7,007 bases of DNA, from assembly GCF_042665255.1 (NCBI RefSeq), contig NZ_JBHTCD010000067.1. One strand, written 5' to 3'. This document shows positions 1 to 5,857 of the stretch, one piece after another (positions within the stretch are counted from its first letter, which is position 1; every line of letters starts with the position of its first letter). This DNA comes from Insolitispirillum peregrinum (GTDB lineage Bacteria > Pseudomonadota > Alphaproteobacteria > Rhodospirillales > Rhodospirillaceae). A model generated the notes under the pieces. It was not told the origin of the DNA. It did not search any database and worked only from the letters and a program-made list of their open reading frames with translations. Made by a program: the position numbers and the translations under genes.

Positions 1-302
1 CGTCGGCGATTGCCTGCCGGGGCATCCCAGACGTGGCGGGGAACATCCTTTTGCAGCAGGTATTCCATCGCCTGCTCTTCGGTCATCGGGCCGAGGGGAG
101 CGGCGGCATCGACCGCCTCCAGCCCTCCGGCGTAGGAGTCGAGGGGAGGCAGGATCCCTCCGGCCAGAGCCATCGCCAGCCATGACGGGTCGGGGATCAG
201 CACTGATACCGGCTCGTCAAGGTTGGCTTCAAAGGCGATGGCATACTGTCCGGGAACCGGGGTGCCCTGCCATGCGGCAATCCGCTGGGAGGTGGTGAGC
301 AT
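1..302 (-). CDS. Hypothetical small tail-module protein, N-terminal part (truncated by window edge)
   Basis: An ATG at 302-300 opens a frame that stays open for 100 codons to the window edge. The start lies 2 bp after the TAA stop of the upstream fibre gene, with a weak GGGA ribosome site about 7 bp before it, so it is probably the next gene of the same operon. The visible protein begins MLTTSQRIAAWQGTPVPGQY and is soluble-looking, acidic and without membrane segments. Near the visible end it reads MTEEQAMEYLLQKDVPRHVW. This kind of 'EE.A..YL..KDVP..VW' stretch is, from memory, seen in small uncharacterised proteins downstream of tail fibres in alphaproteobacterial prophages. I do not recognise a named family. 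A fibre-assembly chaperone or accessory fibre protein is possible from position alone. The gene call is firm; the function is unknown. Confidence 0.8.
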   Translation of the reverse strand, partial: MLTTSQRIAAWQGTPVPGQYAIAFEANLDEPVSVLIPDPSWLAMALAGGILPPLDSYAGGLEAVDAAAPLGPMTEEQAMEYLLQKDVPRHVWDAPAGNRR

Positions 303-304
303 CG

Positions 305-1564
305 TTACATCCCGGCAAAGATGAGGGTGTCAGGGCGGCCGTCCCGATAGTCATCCAGACCTGATACCTTGTGTGCCATGCGGATCTGCGATGTGGTCCA
401 GTTAAACCGGCTCGTGACATCCTCGATGACCACGCAATCGGGATATCCGTCATCACCGACATTACAGGTGGCCGGGACATAATATGTGCTTGGCCAGGGG
501 GCGGTGAAGCTCACCGTGTACTGCCCGACAGCGTGATCGGTGATCGAAGAAATCCCCAGGCTATTCTGGATGATGTTGCCGTTGTATTGATCCAGAACGA
601 GGTATTTTTTGACAGCCCCGGTGATCTGGCTGGCGTTGTACCCGCCCAGCGTGTCGGCATTTCCTGCGGATATTTTTGACCAGGACCCCCAGGCGTTGGC
701 CGTCATTTGCCGAGTATACAGGGCCGTCGGGTCGGCGTCGGGACCGGTCCCGTACCGTGGCACACACCACTCCAGTGCATAATCCCCGTGCTCATATCCC
801 ATCGAGACTCTCTGACGGTAGCCACCTTGATACCCGGCATGAGGCGAGTTGCCTGTGCCGATGACATAGGACCAGCCCCATACGAGAGGCCTGGTGTCGA
901 AACTGGCGTAGGATGTGTATCCTGTAACCTCGCCGAAGCCTGACAGCGCCTTGCCGTCAATCGCCACCACTGCCCCATTGGGCCCACCCTGACCGGGGGC
1001 TACCTGGGCCGCGATGCCGATTTGCCCCCTTGACAGGTATTCCGTCAGATCGGGCTTGTTGCCGAGATCGGCATAAGACCCGCTCACTGCCACCGTGGCC
1101 AACCCAAGAGCGGATCGCGCAGCAGGGGTATCGGCCCCATAGCCGCGTGCAATTTCGCTCCAGCCGCTGCCACTCCGTTCCAGCAACAGCCATTTGTCGA
1201 GAGCATTCAGGATCATTTCCCGGCCCGCGACCAGGGTGATTTGCCCTTCGCCACCGGCCTGATGCTTGACGGTAATGACATGGGCTGCGGTGGCACACCG
1301 GATGTACAGCCACCGCCCGAGAGGAAATGCAGCAGGTCCGATATGGGTCAGATCATCGGCCGCTGCCCCGCCTTCGCTGTCCACCGTGATGGAACCGCGG
1401 GCTGGAGAAACACGCCCCGCAGTGATGGTCAGCGCTTCAGACTGTTGGGTGCCGCAGAGCTGCCCAACCACATCATACAGCCCACCCAGAGCGGCCATAT
1501 GCTGGGACCATGTCGGCACGGGGTAAGAGCTCGCCAAATGAGCCCGATTTGGTAAATCAGTCAT
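305..1564 (-). CDS. Phage tail fibre-like protein with pyocin-knob-like region
   Basis: A complete 419-residue protein that probably forms or tips the host-contacting fibre. Residues 1-40 look like a short attachment region. Residues 60-140 form a beta-rich segment (DDLTHIGP, ALDKWLLLERSGSGWSEIAR) of the type seen in phage fibre shafts. Residues 147-172 carry PAARSALGLATVAVSGSYADL and GNKPDL, variants of the linker 'ARSALGLATVA..GSY.DL.NKP' found in many fibres. Residues about 222-298 (RPLVWGWSYV ... LYTRQMTANAWGSWSKI) resemble a pyocin-knob-type domain, and GNADTLGGYNASQ at 301-313 matches the common fibre motif 'ADTLDGYHAS'. The C-terminal 100 residues are unfamiliar and may hold receptor specificity. 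The ATG at 1564 follows the TipJ stop by 5 bp and has an AAGGA site at 1574-1578. Fibre identity is likely; the domain names are inferred by eye. Confidence 0.85.
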   Translation of the reverse strand: MTDLPNRAHLASSYPVPTWSQHMAALGGLYDVVGQLCGTQQSEALTITAGRVSPARGSITVDSEGGAAADDLTHIGPAAFPLGRWLYIRCATAAHVITVKHQAGGEGQITLVAGREMILNALDKWLLLERSGSGWSEIARGYGADTPAARSALGLATVAVSGSYADLGNKPDLTEYLSRGQIGIAAQVAPGQGGPNGAVVAIDGKALSGFGEVTGYTSYASFDTRPLVWGWSYVIGTGNSPHAGYQGGYRQRVSMGYEHGDYALEWCVPRYGTGPDADPTALYTRQMTANAWGSWSKISAGNADTLGGYNASQITGAVKKYLVLDQYNGNIIQNSLGISSITDHAVGQYTVSFTAPWPSTYYVPATCNVGDDGYPDCVVIEDVTSRFNWTTSQIRMAHKVSGLDDYRDGRPDTLIFAGM

Positions 1565-1569
1565 GGTGG

Positions 1570-4500
1570 TTAATCCTTCAGGACAGCTTGAACATCAGCA
1601 TCAATGATGCCCGCAACAGTCATGCCCGCACTGTCAAGGCACAGCACAAAGGGCCCCTCGATGGCCTTGTCGATGAGAGCAACCGAGACTGCACTGTAGC
1701 CATTGACACCCTGTAAAGTGAGGGAGACACGGGCAATACTTTGATAGGACCGGCTGAGAGGCAGGCGGCCGCCGCCCACTGGCACGACAAAATCGTCAAT
1801 CCTCTCCTCAACGACGGGGACATCAATACGAGCAAGCAGAGCCTTGAGTACCCCTTGCACTGCCCCACCGGGGATATGCACGCGGATGTCGATCTCCTCG
1901 CCTGCCTCAGCGAGATATGGCCCCAGCCATGGTAGCCATGCGGCATCGCCATAAAGCGGCATGGAGGCATCCACAAAAGCCGGGGTTGAGGCCGAACTGA
2001 ACATCGCTGTCACGCCATGGCGGCACGTTTCTACCGTATAGTTTTGCCCGCTCATGTCCCAGGTCAGGGATACGTACCCTTTTCTGGAGACTCTCAGCCG
2101 GGCGATGTACTCCAGCGACATGAATACGGACAGCAAACCGGCATCGGCAGCATCAAACAGCGGCATGTCGGCCACGCTAAAAAGGGCCTCCGTGGGGGAA
2201 GCGACGAGCAACTGCCCCTCAATGATCCCGCCGGATAAATCACCCTGCCATTCGCCGGAGCCGAAGTCGTGAATGTCTACGACATGACCCGCCATGTCGT
2301 CGCCCAGCTGGACAATGGCTGTCGCCTGACCTGTGCTGACAAGGCCACTGCTGTCGATGGCCCTGACCATGACGACAAAGGTCCGCGCGATAAAGGCTGN
2401 NNNNNNNNNNNNNNNNNNNNNNNNNNNNNNNNNNNNNNNNNNNNNNNNNNNNNNNNNNNNNNNNNNNNNNNNNNNNNNNNNNNNNNNNNNNNNNNNAGAC
2501 AGGTCAGGGCCAGGATAGATGGCCTTGACCAGCAACAGGGCGCTTTCGCGCTCACTTTCGCCAAAGACGGCCAGATCTCCAATGGCGACAGGCAGGGATG
2601 TCGGGACAAGAAACGTGAGCCGGGTTGTTTCGCCAGCGACCGTGACGACCGGCAAAGGCTCTCCCACCCCACTGTTTCGCACCCGGAGGACATAAGACTT
2701 GCCAGCCTCCATGGTGACAGAGGCGTCCAGTTCGCAAGTGGCAATCGCCCCTTGCGGTGTGTAGGTGAGGTCTTTGATACGACCACACCCACTGCCCCAA
2801 AGGGGCACATCATGAGAGACGGAAATCAGGTCACCGCGCTCGCAGACCAGGTGCTCGACATCCGCCTGGAACTCATAGCTCGACGGACGCAGCCGTGCGA
2901 CTGCCATGTGATAGCGACCTTCACGCCATGCCTGGGCGCGATTGGTACAGCCGACGGTCTCAAGCGGTTCAAACCGGCTTGCGGTCTCTTCCGTATACCC
3001 GTCTGCGTAAACGGTGACCTCTTGCTGGGACCAGTCTCGTTCAGGTTCGATATAGCGCACGCGCAAGGCATGCGGTAAGTCAGCGAAGGCAAGGCTTGCA
3101 CGGAAACCCCACGAGTTGCGGGGGGTAAACAACTGGACCGGCACCGTTTGGGGGTGATCACGGACAACGCTGAACCGACCATCACGAAGGGACAGGGAAG
3201 CCCGCGCCGAAGCGGCAATATCGCGCAGGACGTCAAAGACCGTGCTGGCGTAATCGATCACCGCATCAAAAGTCCAGCGGGGCTGTCCGTCCGCCTGGAT
3301 CTGGTCACAGGTATCGGCCCACTCTTTGATGGACCGCAAGTCAAGGCGTGAAAGTGCGACAGGGCGGCGATTGGCAGCACCCGTCAGGACGTCACAAAAG
3401 GCCCAGGCGGGGTTCCGGGTTGTTTGCTCTGTCCATTGTGCGCCGTCCCAGACCTGCAGGCGGGCTTGCGCAATGGCGCTGAACTGATCAACAGCACCAT
3501 TCAACTGATTGGTGGCTTTGATCCGCAAGGCAACGAGGCATCGGCCTGCCCGGCGTACCGGGTAAACATACTGAACCGAGCGCAGGGCGGTCAAATAGCA
3601 GGTATCCCGTACATCGGTCCGGGTGCTGTCTGCGGTGATACGGGTGACGGCGACCTGATAGCGGCCTGATTGTCCCGGGACAATGCGCCAATCCCGGCGC
3701 ACCCCGGCCTCGGTGGCTGCGGTGACGGTATCTTCGACATGCAAGGTCCAGTCATTTGCCCCAACGGCACGCCATTCGATACGCACAGTGACCGACTGGT
3801 TTTGGCGATTGGCGCTGCTGTCCCAATGGACAAGGCCATCCCATGACAGATCGAGGGTGATTTCATCCGTTTCATCGCGTGTTTCAACAATTTGCCGTCC
3901 AGCTGCGGCACTGAGTTTCAGTGAATAGCTGTCTTCACGGATGGTATTGCTGTAAAGCCCGACCGGAGCATCATCGGCATAACCTTGTCGAATTTCGATC
4001 TCGACGCCGTCAAACTGCTCCAGCGGTATCGTACCGATGCGCAATTCGGAGAGGTCCAGAGGGCCATACCCAAAGTCAAAGAGACACCTCAGATATTGAT
4101 CTGTGCCGGAGACTTCGGTGAAGTCGCGGGCTGCCTTTTTGGGATAAAGGCGGTGGCGACCATAAACACGCGGGACCGGTCCATAGGGATCGGCCTGATT
4201 GGAATTGCCCGTGATGCTCAGGGTTGGACTGGTGCTGTCCAGGCTACCCCGCGCCAATGCTGTGTTCGAGCTTTTGGGCGGAGGAACCAGGGCATTCAGC
4301 GCCAGTGTCCCTGCCACGGTGATGATTGCCCCGCCAACCAGACTGGCAAGGCTTGCCGTGCTACCGGCAATGATGGGGGCTGATGACAGTCCAAAGGCTG
4401 CGCCAAGGGGGGCAGCAAAGACCATGGTGGCCGCGACAATCGCAATTGACAGGACTGTCCGCAGGGGATTTTTGCCACCTCCGCCGCCACCGCCTCCATG

Positions 4501-4740
4501 GGGGATCATGCGCACCGTGACCCTGTGCCCCGCTTTTGGCTTGACCCGTGCCCATGCCTCGAACGGGATAAGGCAGTCATCGACAAACACATGGGCGTAG
4601 GCACGGAGCAGGGCGTCCCCTTGAACAAGCGCCATAATGTCGGCCAGCGTGCCGCCCGCCGGGATTTCGATACAAGCACGCTCCGTCGTGAAGGGGTGAG
4701 GGCATGAGACAACGCGGATCGACGACGGATCAGGATGCAT
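1570..4740 (-). CDS. TipJ-type host-specificity / central tail-hub protein (contains an assembly gap)
   Basis: This large tail-tip protein corresponds to lambda J and the TipJ family: the central hub at the end of the tail tube, which carries or forms the receptor-contacting tip. It is 1056 residues if the gap length is taken literally. Residues 1-80 form a small N-terminal domain (PHPFTTER, IPAGGTLADIMALV, VRMIPH). Residues 82-89 are eight glycines, then KNPLR and a hydrophobic stretch at about 92-152, which resembles the lambda I tail-assembly region fused to J. YGPVPRVYGRHRLYPKK at 187-203 is the J-like 'P.VYGR..V.P' segment. A long hub region follows to about 748. After the gap come a fibronectin-III-like end (VVMVRAIDSSGLVS, 789-802) and a beta-rich C-terminus. 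I chose the ATG at 4740 because the family motif begins just after it and GGAG lies 8 bp upstream. A frame running further upstream exists only by crossing Ns. Confidence 0.9.
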   Translation of the reverse strand: MHPDPSSIRVVSCPHPFTTERACIEIPAGGTLADIMALVQGDALLRAYAHVFVDDCLIPFEAWARVKPKAGHRVTVRMIPHGGGGGGGGKNPLRTVLSIAIVAATMVFAAPLGAAFGLSSAPIIAGSTASLASLVGGAIITVAGTLALNALVPPPKSSNTALARGSLDSTSPTLSITGNSNQADPYGPVPRVYGRHRLYPKKAARDFTEVSGTDQYLRCLFDFGYGPLDLSELRIGTIPLEQFDGVEIEIRQGYADDAPVGLYSNTIREDSYSLKLSAAAGRQIVETRDETDEITLDLSWDGLVHWDSSANRQNQSVTVRIEWRAVGANDWTLHVEDTVTAATEAGVRRDWRIVPGQSGRYQVAVTRITADSTRTDVRDTCYLTALRSVQYVYPVRRAGRCLVALRIKATNQLNGAVDQFSAIAQARLQVWDGAQWTEQTTRNPAWAFCDVLTGAANRRPVALSRLDLRSIKEWADTCDQIQADGQPRWTFDAVIDYASTVFDVLRDIAASARASLSLRDGRFSVVRDHPQTVPVQLFTPRNSWGFRASLAFADLPHALRVRYIEPERDWSQQEVTVYADGYTEETASRFEPLETVGCTNRAQAWREGRYHMAVARLRPSSYEFQADVEHLVCERGDLISVSHDVPLWGSGCGRIKDLTYTPQGAIATCELDASVTMEAGKSYVLRVRNSGVGEPLPVVTVAGETTRLTFLVPTSLPVAIGDLAVFGESERESALLLVKAIYPGPDLSXXXXXXXXXXXXXXXXXXXXXXXXXXXXXXXXXAFIARTFVVMVRAIDSSGLVSTGQATAIVQLGDDMAGHVVDIHDFGSGEWQGDLSGGIIEGQLLVASPTEALFSVADMPLFDAADAGLLSVFMSLEYIARLRVSRKGYVSLTWDMSGQNYTVETCRHGVTAMFSSASTPAFVDASMPLYGDAAWLPWLGPYLAEAGEEIDIRVHIPGGAVQGVLKALLARIDVPVVEERIDDFVVPVGGGRLPLSRSYQSIARVSLTLQGVNGYSAVSVALIDKAIEGPFVLCLDSAGMTVAGIIDADVQAVLKD
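1574..1578 (-). promoter_or_regulatory. Ribosome binding site of the fibre gene
   Basis: AAGGA on the minus strand, 9 bp before the ATG at 1564. It is embedded in the last sense codons and just ahead of the TAA of the TipJ-type gene, so the two genes are likely translationally coupled. It supports the ATG at 1564 as the start. Confidence 0.7.
2400..2496. other. Assembly gap (97 N) inside the TipJ-type gene
   Basis: Exactly 97 undetermined bases. The flanking sequence is the same gene in the same frame: ...YPGPDLS ends at residue 748 and AFIARTFVVMV resumes at 782. The literal gap length therefore preserves frame, which would happen by chance one time in three. The true length is unknown. The segment just after the gap looks like the end of a fibronectin-III-like domain, whose beginning does not fit into 33 residues, so real sequence may be longer here. 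Confidence 0.95.
4474..4497 (-). repeat. Eight-glycine codon run in the TipJ-type gene
   Basis: Eight consecutive GGN codons using GGA, GGC and GGT encode residues 82-89. They separate the small N-terminal domain from the hydrophobic I-like segment. Mixed codons argue for selection on a flexible glycine linker rather than recent slippage of a pure trinucleotide repeat. Confidence 0.85.
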
Positions 4741-5185
4741 GTATTCTTCTCCATNNNNNNNNNNNNNNNNNNNNNNNNNNNNNNNNNNNNNNNNNNNNNN
4801 NNNNNNNNNNNNNNNNNNNNNNNNNNNNNNNNNNNNNNNNNNNNNNNNNNNCCAGGCCAACCTCGGCGTGGATCATGATGCCAGGGGTTACGACAAGTCC
4901 CACATGGCAGGCCGCCCCCAGACAGCGGAGCAGCACCACATCACCCGCCTGCTCGCTACCGGCGGGCACCGCGGACCATGCGGATGACCGTTCAGTCGAG
5001 ATAAGCCGGTCGAGATCATCGCGGTCTGTTGTCTGGCGGTATGAGCCATCATGGCTCGGGACGTCAAACCCGAACTGTTCAGCCAGCACAAGGCGGACCA
5101 GCCCCCAGCAGTCCACGCCGTCACGGGTGCGGCCATGGTCGGAAAACGGCAGTCCGATGTACTCAGCGGCCCATGCGGGGATCAT
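4730..5185 (-). CDS. NlpC/P60-family tail-tip cysteine peptidase (C-terminus in assembly gap)
   Basis: A predicted peptidoglycan-active cysteine peptidase of the phage tail tip, the counterpart of the lambda K peptidase domain. Visible motifs are GVDCWGLVRLV with the probable nucleophile Cys26, GDVVLL at 81-86, CHVGLVV with the probable catalytic His94, and MIHAEVG with His106, in the expected order and spacing for NlpC/P60. The N-terminus (WAAEYIGLPF) is typical of prophage versions. The ATG at 5185 has GGAG 9 bp upstream and an in-frame TGA nine codons earlier, with no other ATG, GTG or TTG between. After residue 111 the gene enters 97 N. If that length is right it ends WRRIHAS at the TGA 4732-4730, overlapping the next start by 11 bp; otherwise the real end lies inside the gap. 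Total length of about 150 residues is usual. It follows a 177-bp non-coding stretch, unlike its tightly packed neighbours. Confidence 0.9.
   Translation of the reverse strand: MIPAWAAEYIGLPFSDHGRTRDGVDCWGLVRLVLAEQFGFDVPSHDGSYRQTTDRDDLDRLISTERSSAWSAVPAGSEQAGDVVLLRCLGAACHVGLVVTPGIMIHAEVGLXXXXXXXXXXXXXXXXXXXXXXXXXXXXXXXXXWRRIHAS
4749..4752 (-). promoter_or_regulatory. Ribosome binding site deciding the TipJ-type start
   Basis: GGAG on the minus strand, 8 bp before the ATG at 4740-4738. A second ATG at 4754-4752 is in a different frame and has only Ns upstream, so it is not a competing start for this protein. The site overlaps the probable 3' end of the peptidase gene. Confidence 0.75.
4755..4851. 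other. Assembly gap (97 N) at the peptidase / TipJ junction
   Basis: Exactly 97 undetermined bases, the same length as the other gap, so the size may be a scaffolding estimate rather than a measurement. It hides the C-terminal part of the peptidase, about 33 residues if literal. Any protein read through it, including a frame starting at 4860 that would extend the TipJ-type protein, is unreliable. Confidence 0.95.
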
Positions 5186-5194
5186 GCGCGTCAG

Positions 5195-5198
5195 CTCC
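5195..5198 (-). promoter_or_regulatory. Ribosome binding site of the peptidase gene
   Basis: GGAG on the minus strand, 9 bp before the ATG at 5185. It supports that start over any upstream alternative. Confidence 0.65.
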
Positions 5199-5202
5199 GC
5201 GA

Positions 5203-5218
5203 GAGGATATCAATCCTC
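5203..5218 (-). other. Small stem-loop just upstream of the peptidase ribosome site
   Basis: A six-base stem, GAGGAT pairing with ATCCTC, closes a four-base loop. On the transcript it sits immediately 5' of the peptidase GGAG site. It is short and could arise by chance. A modest effect on translation initiation is possible, but nothing else in the sequence supports it. Confidence 0.3.
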
Positions 5219-5275
5219 AAAGCCTATCGTGATCGCGGGCTGGTCATGAGCCGGGCAGGTGTCCGGATTACCAGA

Positions 5276-5319
5276 GCATTTTCAAGTTGACCGTCGACGG
5301 TCAACGGCTCGGAAAATGC
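5276..5319. repeat. Nested palindrome: 20-bp perfect palindrome inside an 8-bp inverted repeat
   Basis: GTTGACCGTCGACGGTCAAC (5286-5305) is its own reverse complement. It is flanked by GCATTTTC (5276-5283) and GAAAATGC (5312-5319), a perfect 8-bp outer pair. As RNA the core would give an eight-base stem with a four-base TCGA loop, and the outer arms would extend it across small internal loops. A protein-binding operator is a second possibility, since the core is a symmetric TTGACC/GGTCAA site. Confidence 0.75.
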
Positions 5320-5333
5320 GGCACCAAAAGGGA

Positions 5334-5364
5334 AGAGCGTTTTCGCTCGGTGTGGAAACGCTCT
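5334..5364 (-). terminator. Hairpin overlapping the DUF1833 stop; possible weak terminator or attenuator
   Basis: On the minus-strand transcript AGAGCGTTTCC pairs with GAAAACGCTCT over 11 positions (one G-U) around a nine-base loop. It is followed by TCCCTTTTGG rather than a clean run of U. It comes immediately after, and includes, the DUF1833 stop codon. It could reduce read-through into the peptidase, hub and fibre genes unless late transcription is antiterminated. The stem also contains AT-rich arms typical of dispersed repeats, so the structure may have no terminator role. Confidence 0.35.
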
Positions 5365-5857
5365 AAAACAGTCCCGGGTAATCTGCCGGACTATAGCTGT
5401 CGCCGGGGAATGGTAGGCTGAGGATGTCTTCGAAAGCAAGCTCTCCCGAGATGGTCAGGGCATCATAGTCGGCTGCGACCAGGGTCATGACAAAAGGCCC
5501 TGCCTCGACCAGATCGGGGGTCCTGGACAACACAACCTCAAGAGCGACCTGACACGGCCCCTGGATACTGCGCAGCTTTCGGATGATTTCCCGGTCCACG
5601 TTGTCGATCACAATGGTGACCCGGCTGACGCTGTCTCCATCGTCTGCCGGGAGGTCAACGCTAAAGGGATAGCACACAAAGGGCTCGCCCCGGCTGACCA
5701 GCACAGACTCCCCATTGGCATTCGTTGGCACCAGGTCATTGGCAACCCGGATGGGCTGCTCCAGTGATGCGTGACTGATTGTGCAGAGCAAAATCCAGGC
5801 TGCCTCACTCTCCTGCGCAAAGGCCGCCTGACGGGCAGTTTCAGAAAGGGACCTCAT
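5363..5857 (-). CDS. DUF1833-family phage tail-tip protein
   Basis: A complete 164-residue protein of the phage-associated DUF1833 family, which sits between the tape measure and the NlpC/P60 peptidase in many proteobacterial prophages, a position like that of lambda L. It is likely a structural tail-tip component. Visible features include the N-terminal helix SETARQAAFAQESEA, then ILLCTISHASLEQPIRVAND, the central VTIVIDNVDREIIRKLRSI, and the C-terminal ADYDALTISGELAFEDIL with the ending YSPADYPGLF. From memory, family members often end in 'FP(G/A)LF', so the protein looks full length. The ATG at 5857 overlaps the stop of the upstream gene as ATGA, indicating translational coupling. The TAG stop is shared with the first bases of a hairpin element. 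I see no membrane segment or signal peptide. The family call is by recognition of pattern and position. Confidence 0.85.
   Translation of the reverse strand: MRSLSETARQAAFAQESEAAWILLCTISHASLEQPIRVANDLVPTNANGESVLVSRGEPFVCYPFSVDLPADDGDSVSRVTIVIDNVDREIIRKLRSIQGPCQVALEVVLSRTPDLVEAGPFVMTLVAADYDALTISGELAFEDILSLPFPGDSYSPADYPGLF

Larger units (their letters stand above)
5186..5362. other. 177-bp non-coding interval interrupting the tail operon
   Basis: This is the only sizeable gap between genes; every other junction overlaps or is at most 5 bp. The DUF1833-proximal half is the inverted-repeat element described separately. The remaining 5186-5272 holds a small stem-loop and the peptidase ribosome site. 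On the minus strand one frame there (from about 5272 to the TGA at 5206-5204) reads GNPDTCPAHDQPAITIGFED without a start codon, which may be a gene remnant or chance. I see no credible promoter: TTGACC occurs inside the palindrome, but no good -10 box follows at 16-18 bp. Confidence 0.7.
5273..5364. repeat. Double inverted-repeat element (REP/MITE-like candidate)
   Basis: Four related copies of an 8-11 base motif frame two hairpins. AGAGCATTTTC (5273-5283) faces GAAAATGC (5312-5319), and AGAGCGTTTTC (5334-5344) faces GGAAACGCTCT (5354-5364). The outermost copies also form imperfect terminal inverted repeats with 9 of 11 matches. A perfect 20-bp palindrome sits inside the first hairpin. The element starts on the DUF1833 stop codon (TAG, 5365-5363). 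I see no clear target-site duplication. Similar AGAGC-TTTTC palindromes are, from memory, common between genes in alphaproteobacterial genomes, so this is probably a dispersed host repeat that entered the tail operon. Copy number elsewhere cannot be judged from this window. Confidence 0.65.

Noticed and set aside
2269..3078. Plus-strand open frame of 269 codons
   Set aside because: It is antisense to the hub gene, spans the N gap, has no recognisable motif, and is an expected shadow in GC-rich coding sequence.
4199..4600. Plus-strand frame with a proline run
   Set aside because: The prolines are the antisense of the eight-glycine run in the hub gene; there is no family signal or ribosome site.
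1570..4860. A longer 1096-residue version of the TipJ-type protein starting at the ATG near 4860
   Set aside because: It reaches that start only by reading through 97 Ns, and the three residues before the gap lie in a shifted frame of the peptidase gene. The ATG at 4740 has its own GGAG site and begins just before the family's N-terminal motif.
5286..5325. Possible minus-strand promoter using TTGACC within the palindrome as a -35 box
   Set aside because: No acceptable -10 hexamer lies at the usual spacing; GAAAAT at 15 bp is too weak and too close to call.
5224..5439. Minus-strand 71-codon frame running across the end of DUF1833 and the repeat element
   Set aside because: It overlaps the DUF1833 gene in another frame and is mostly translation of the inverted repeats; no plausible gene.
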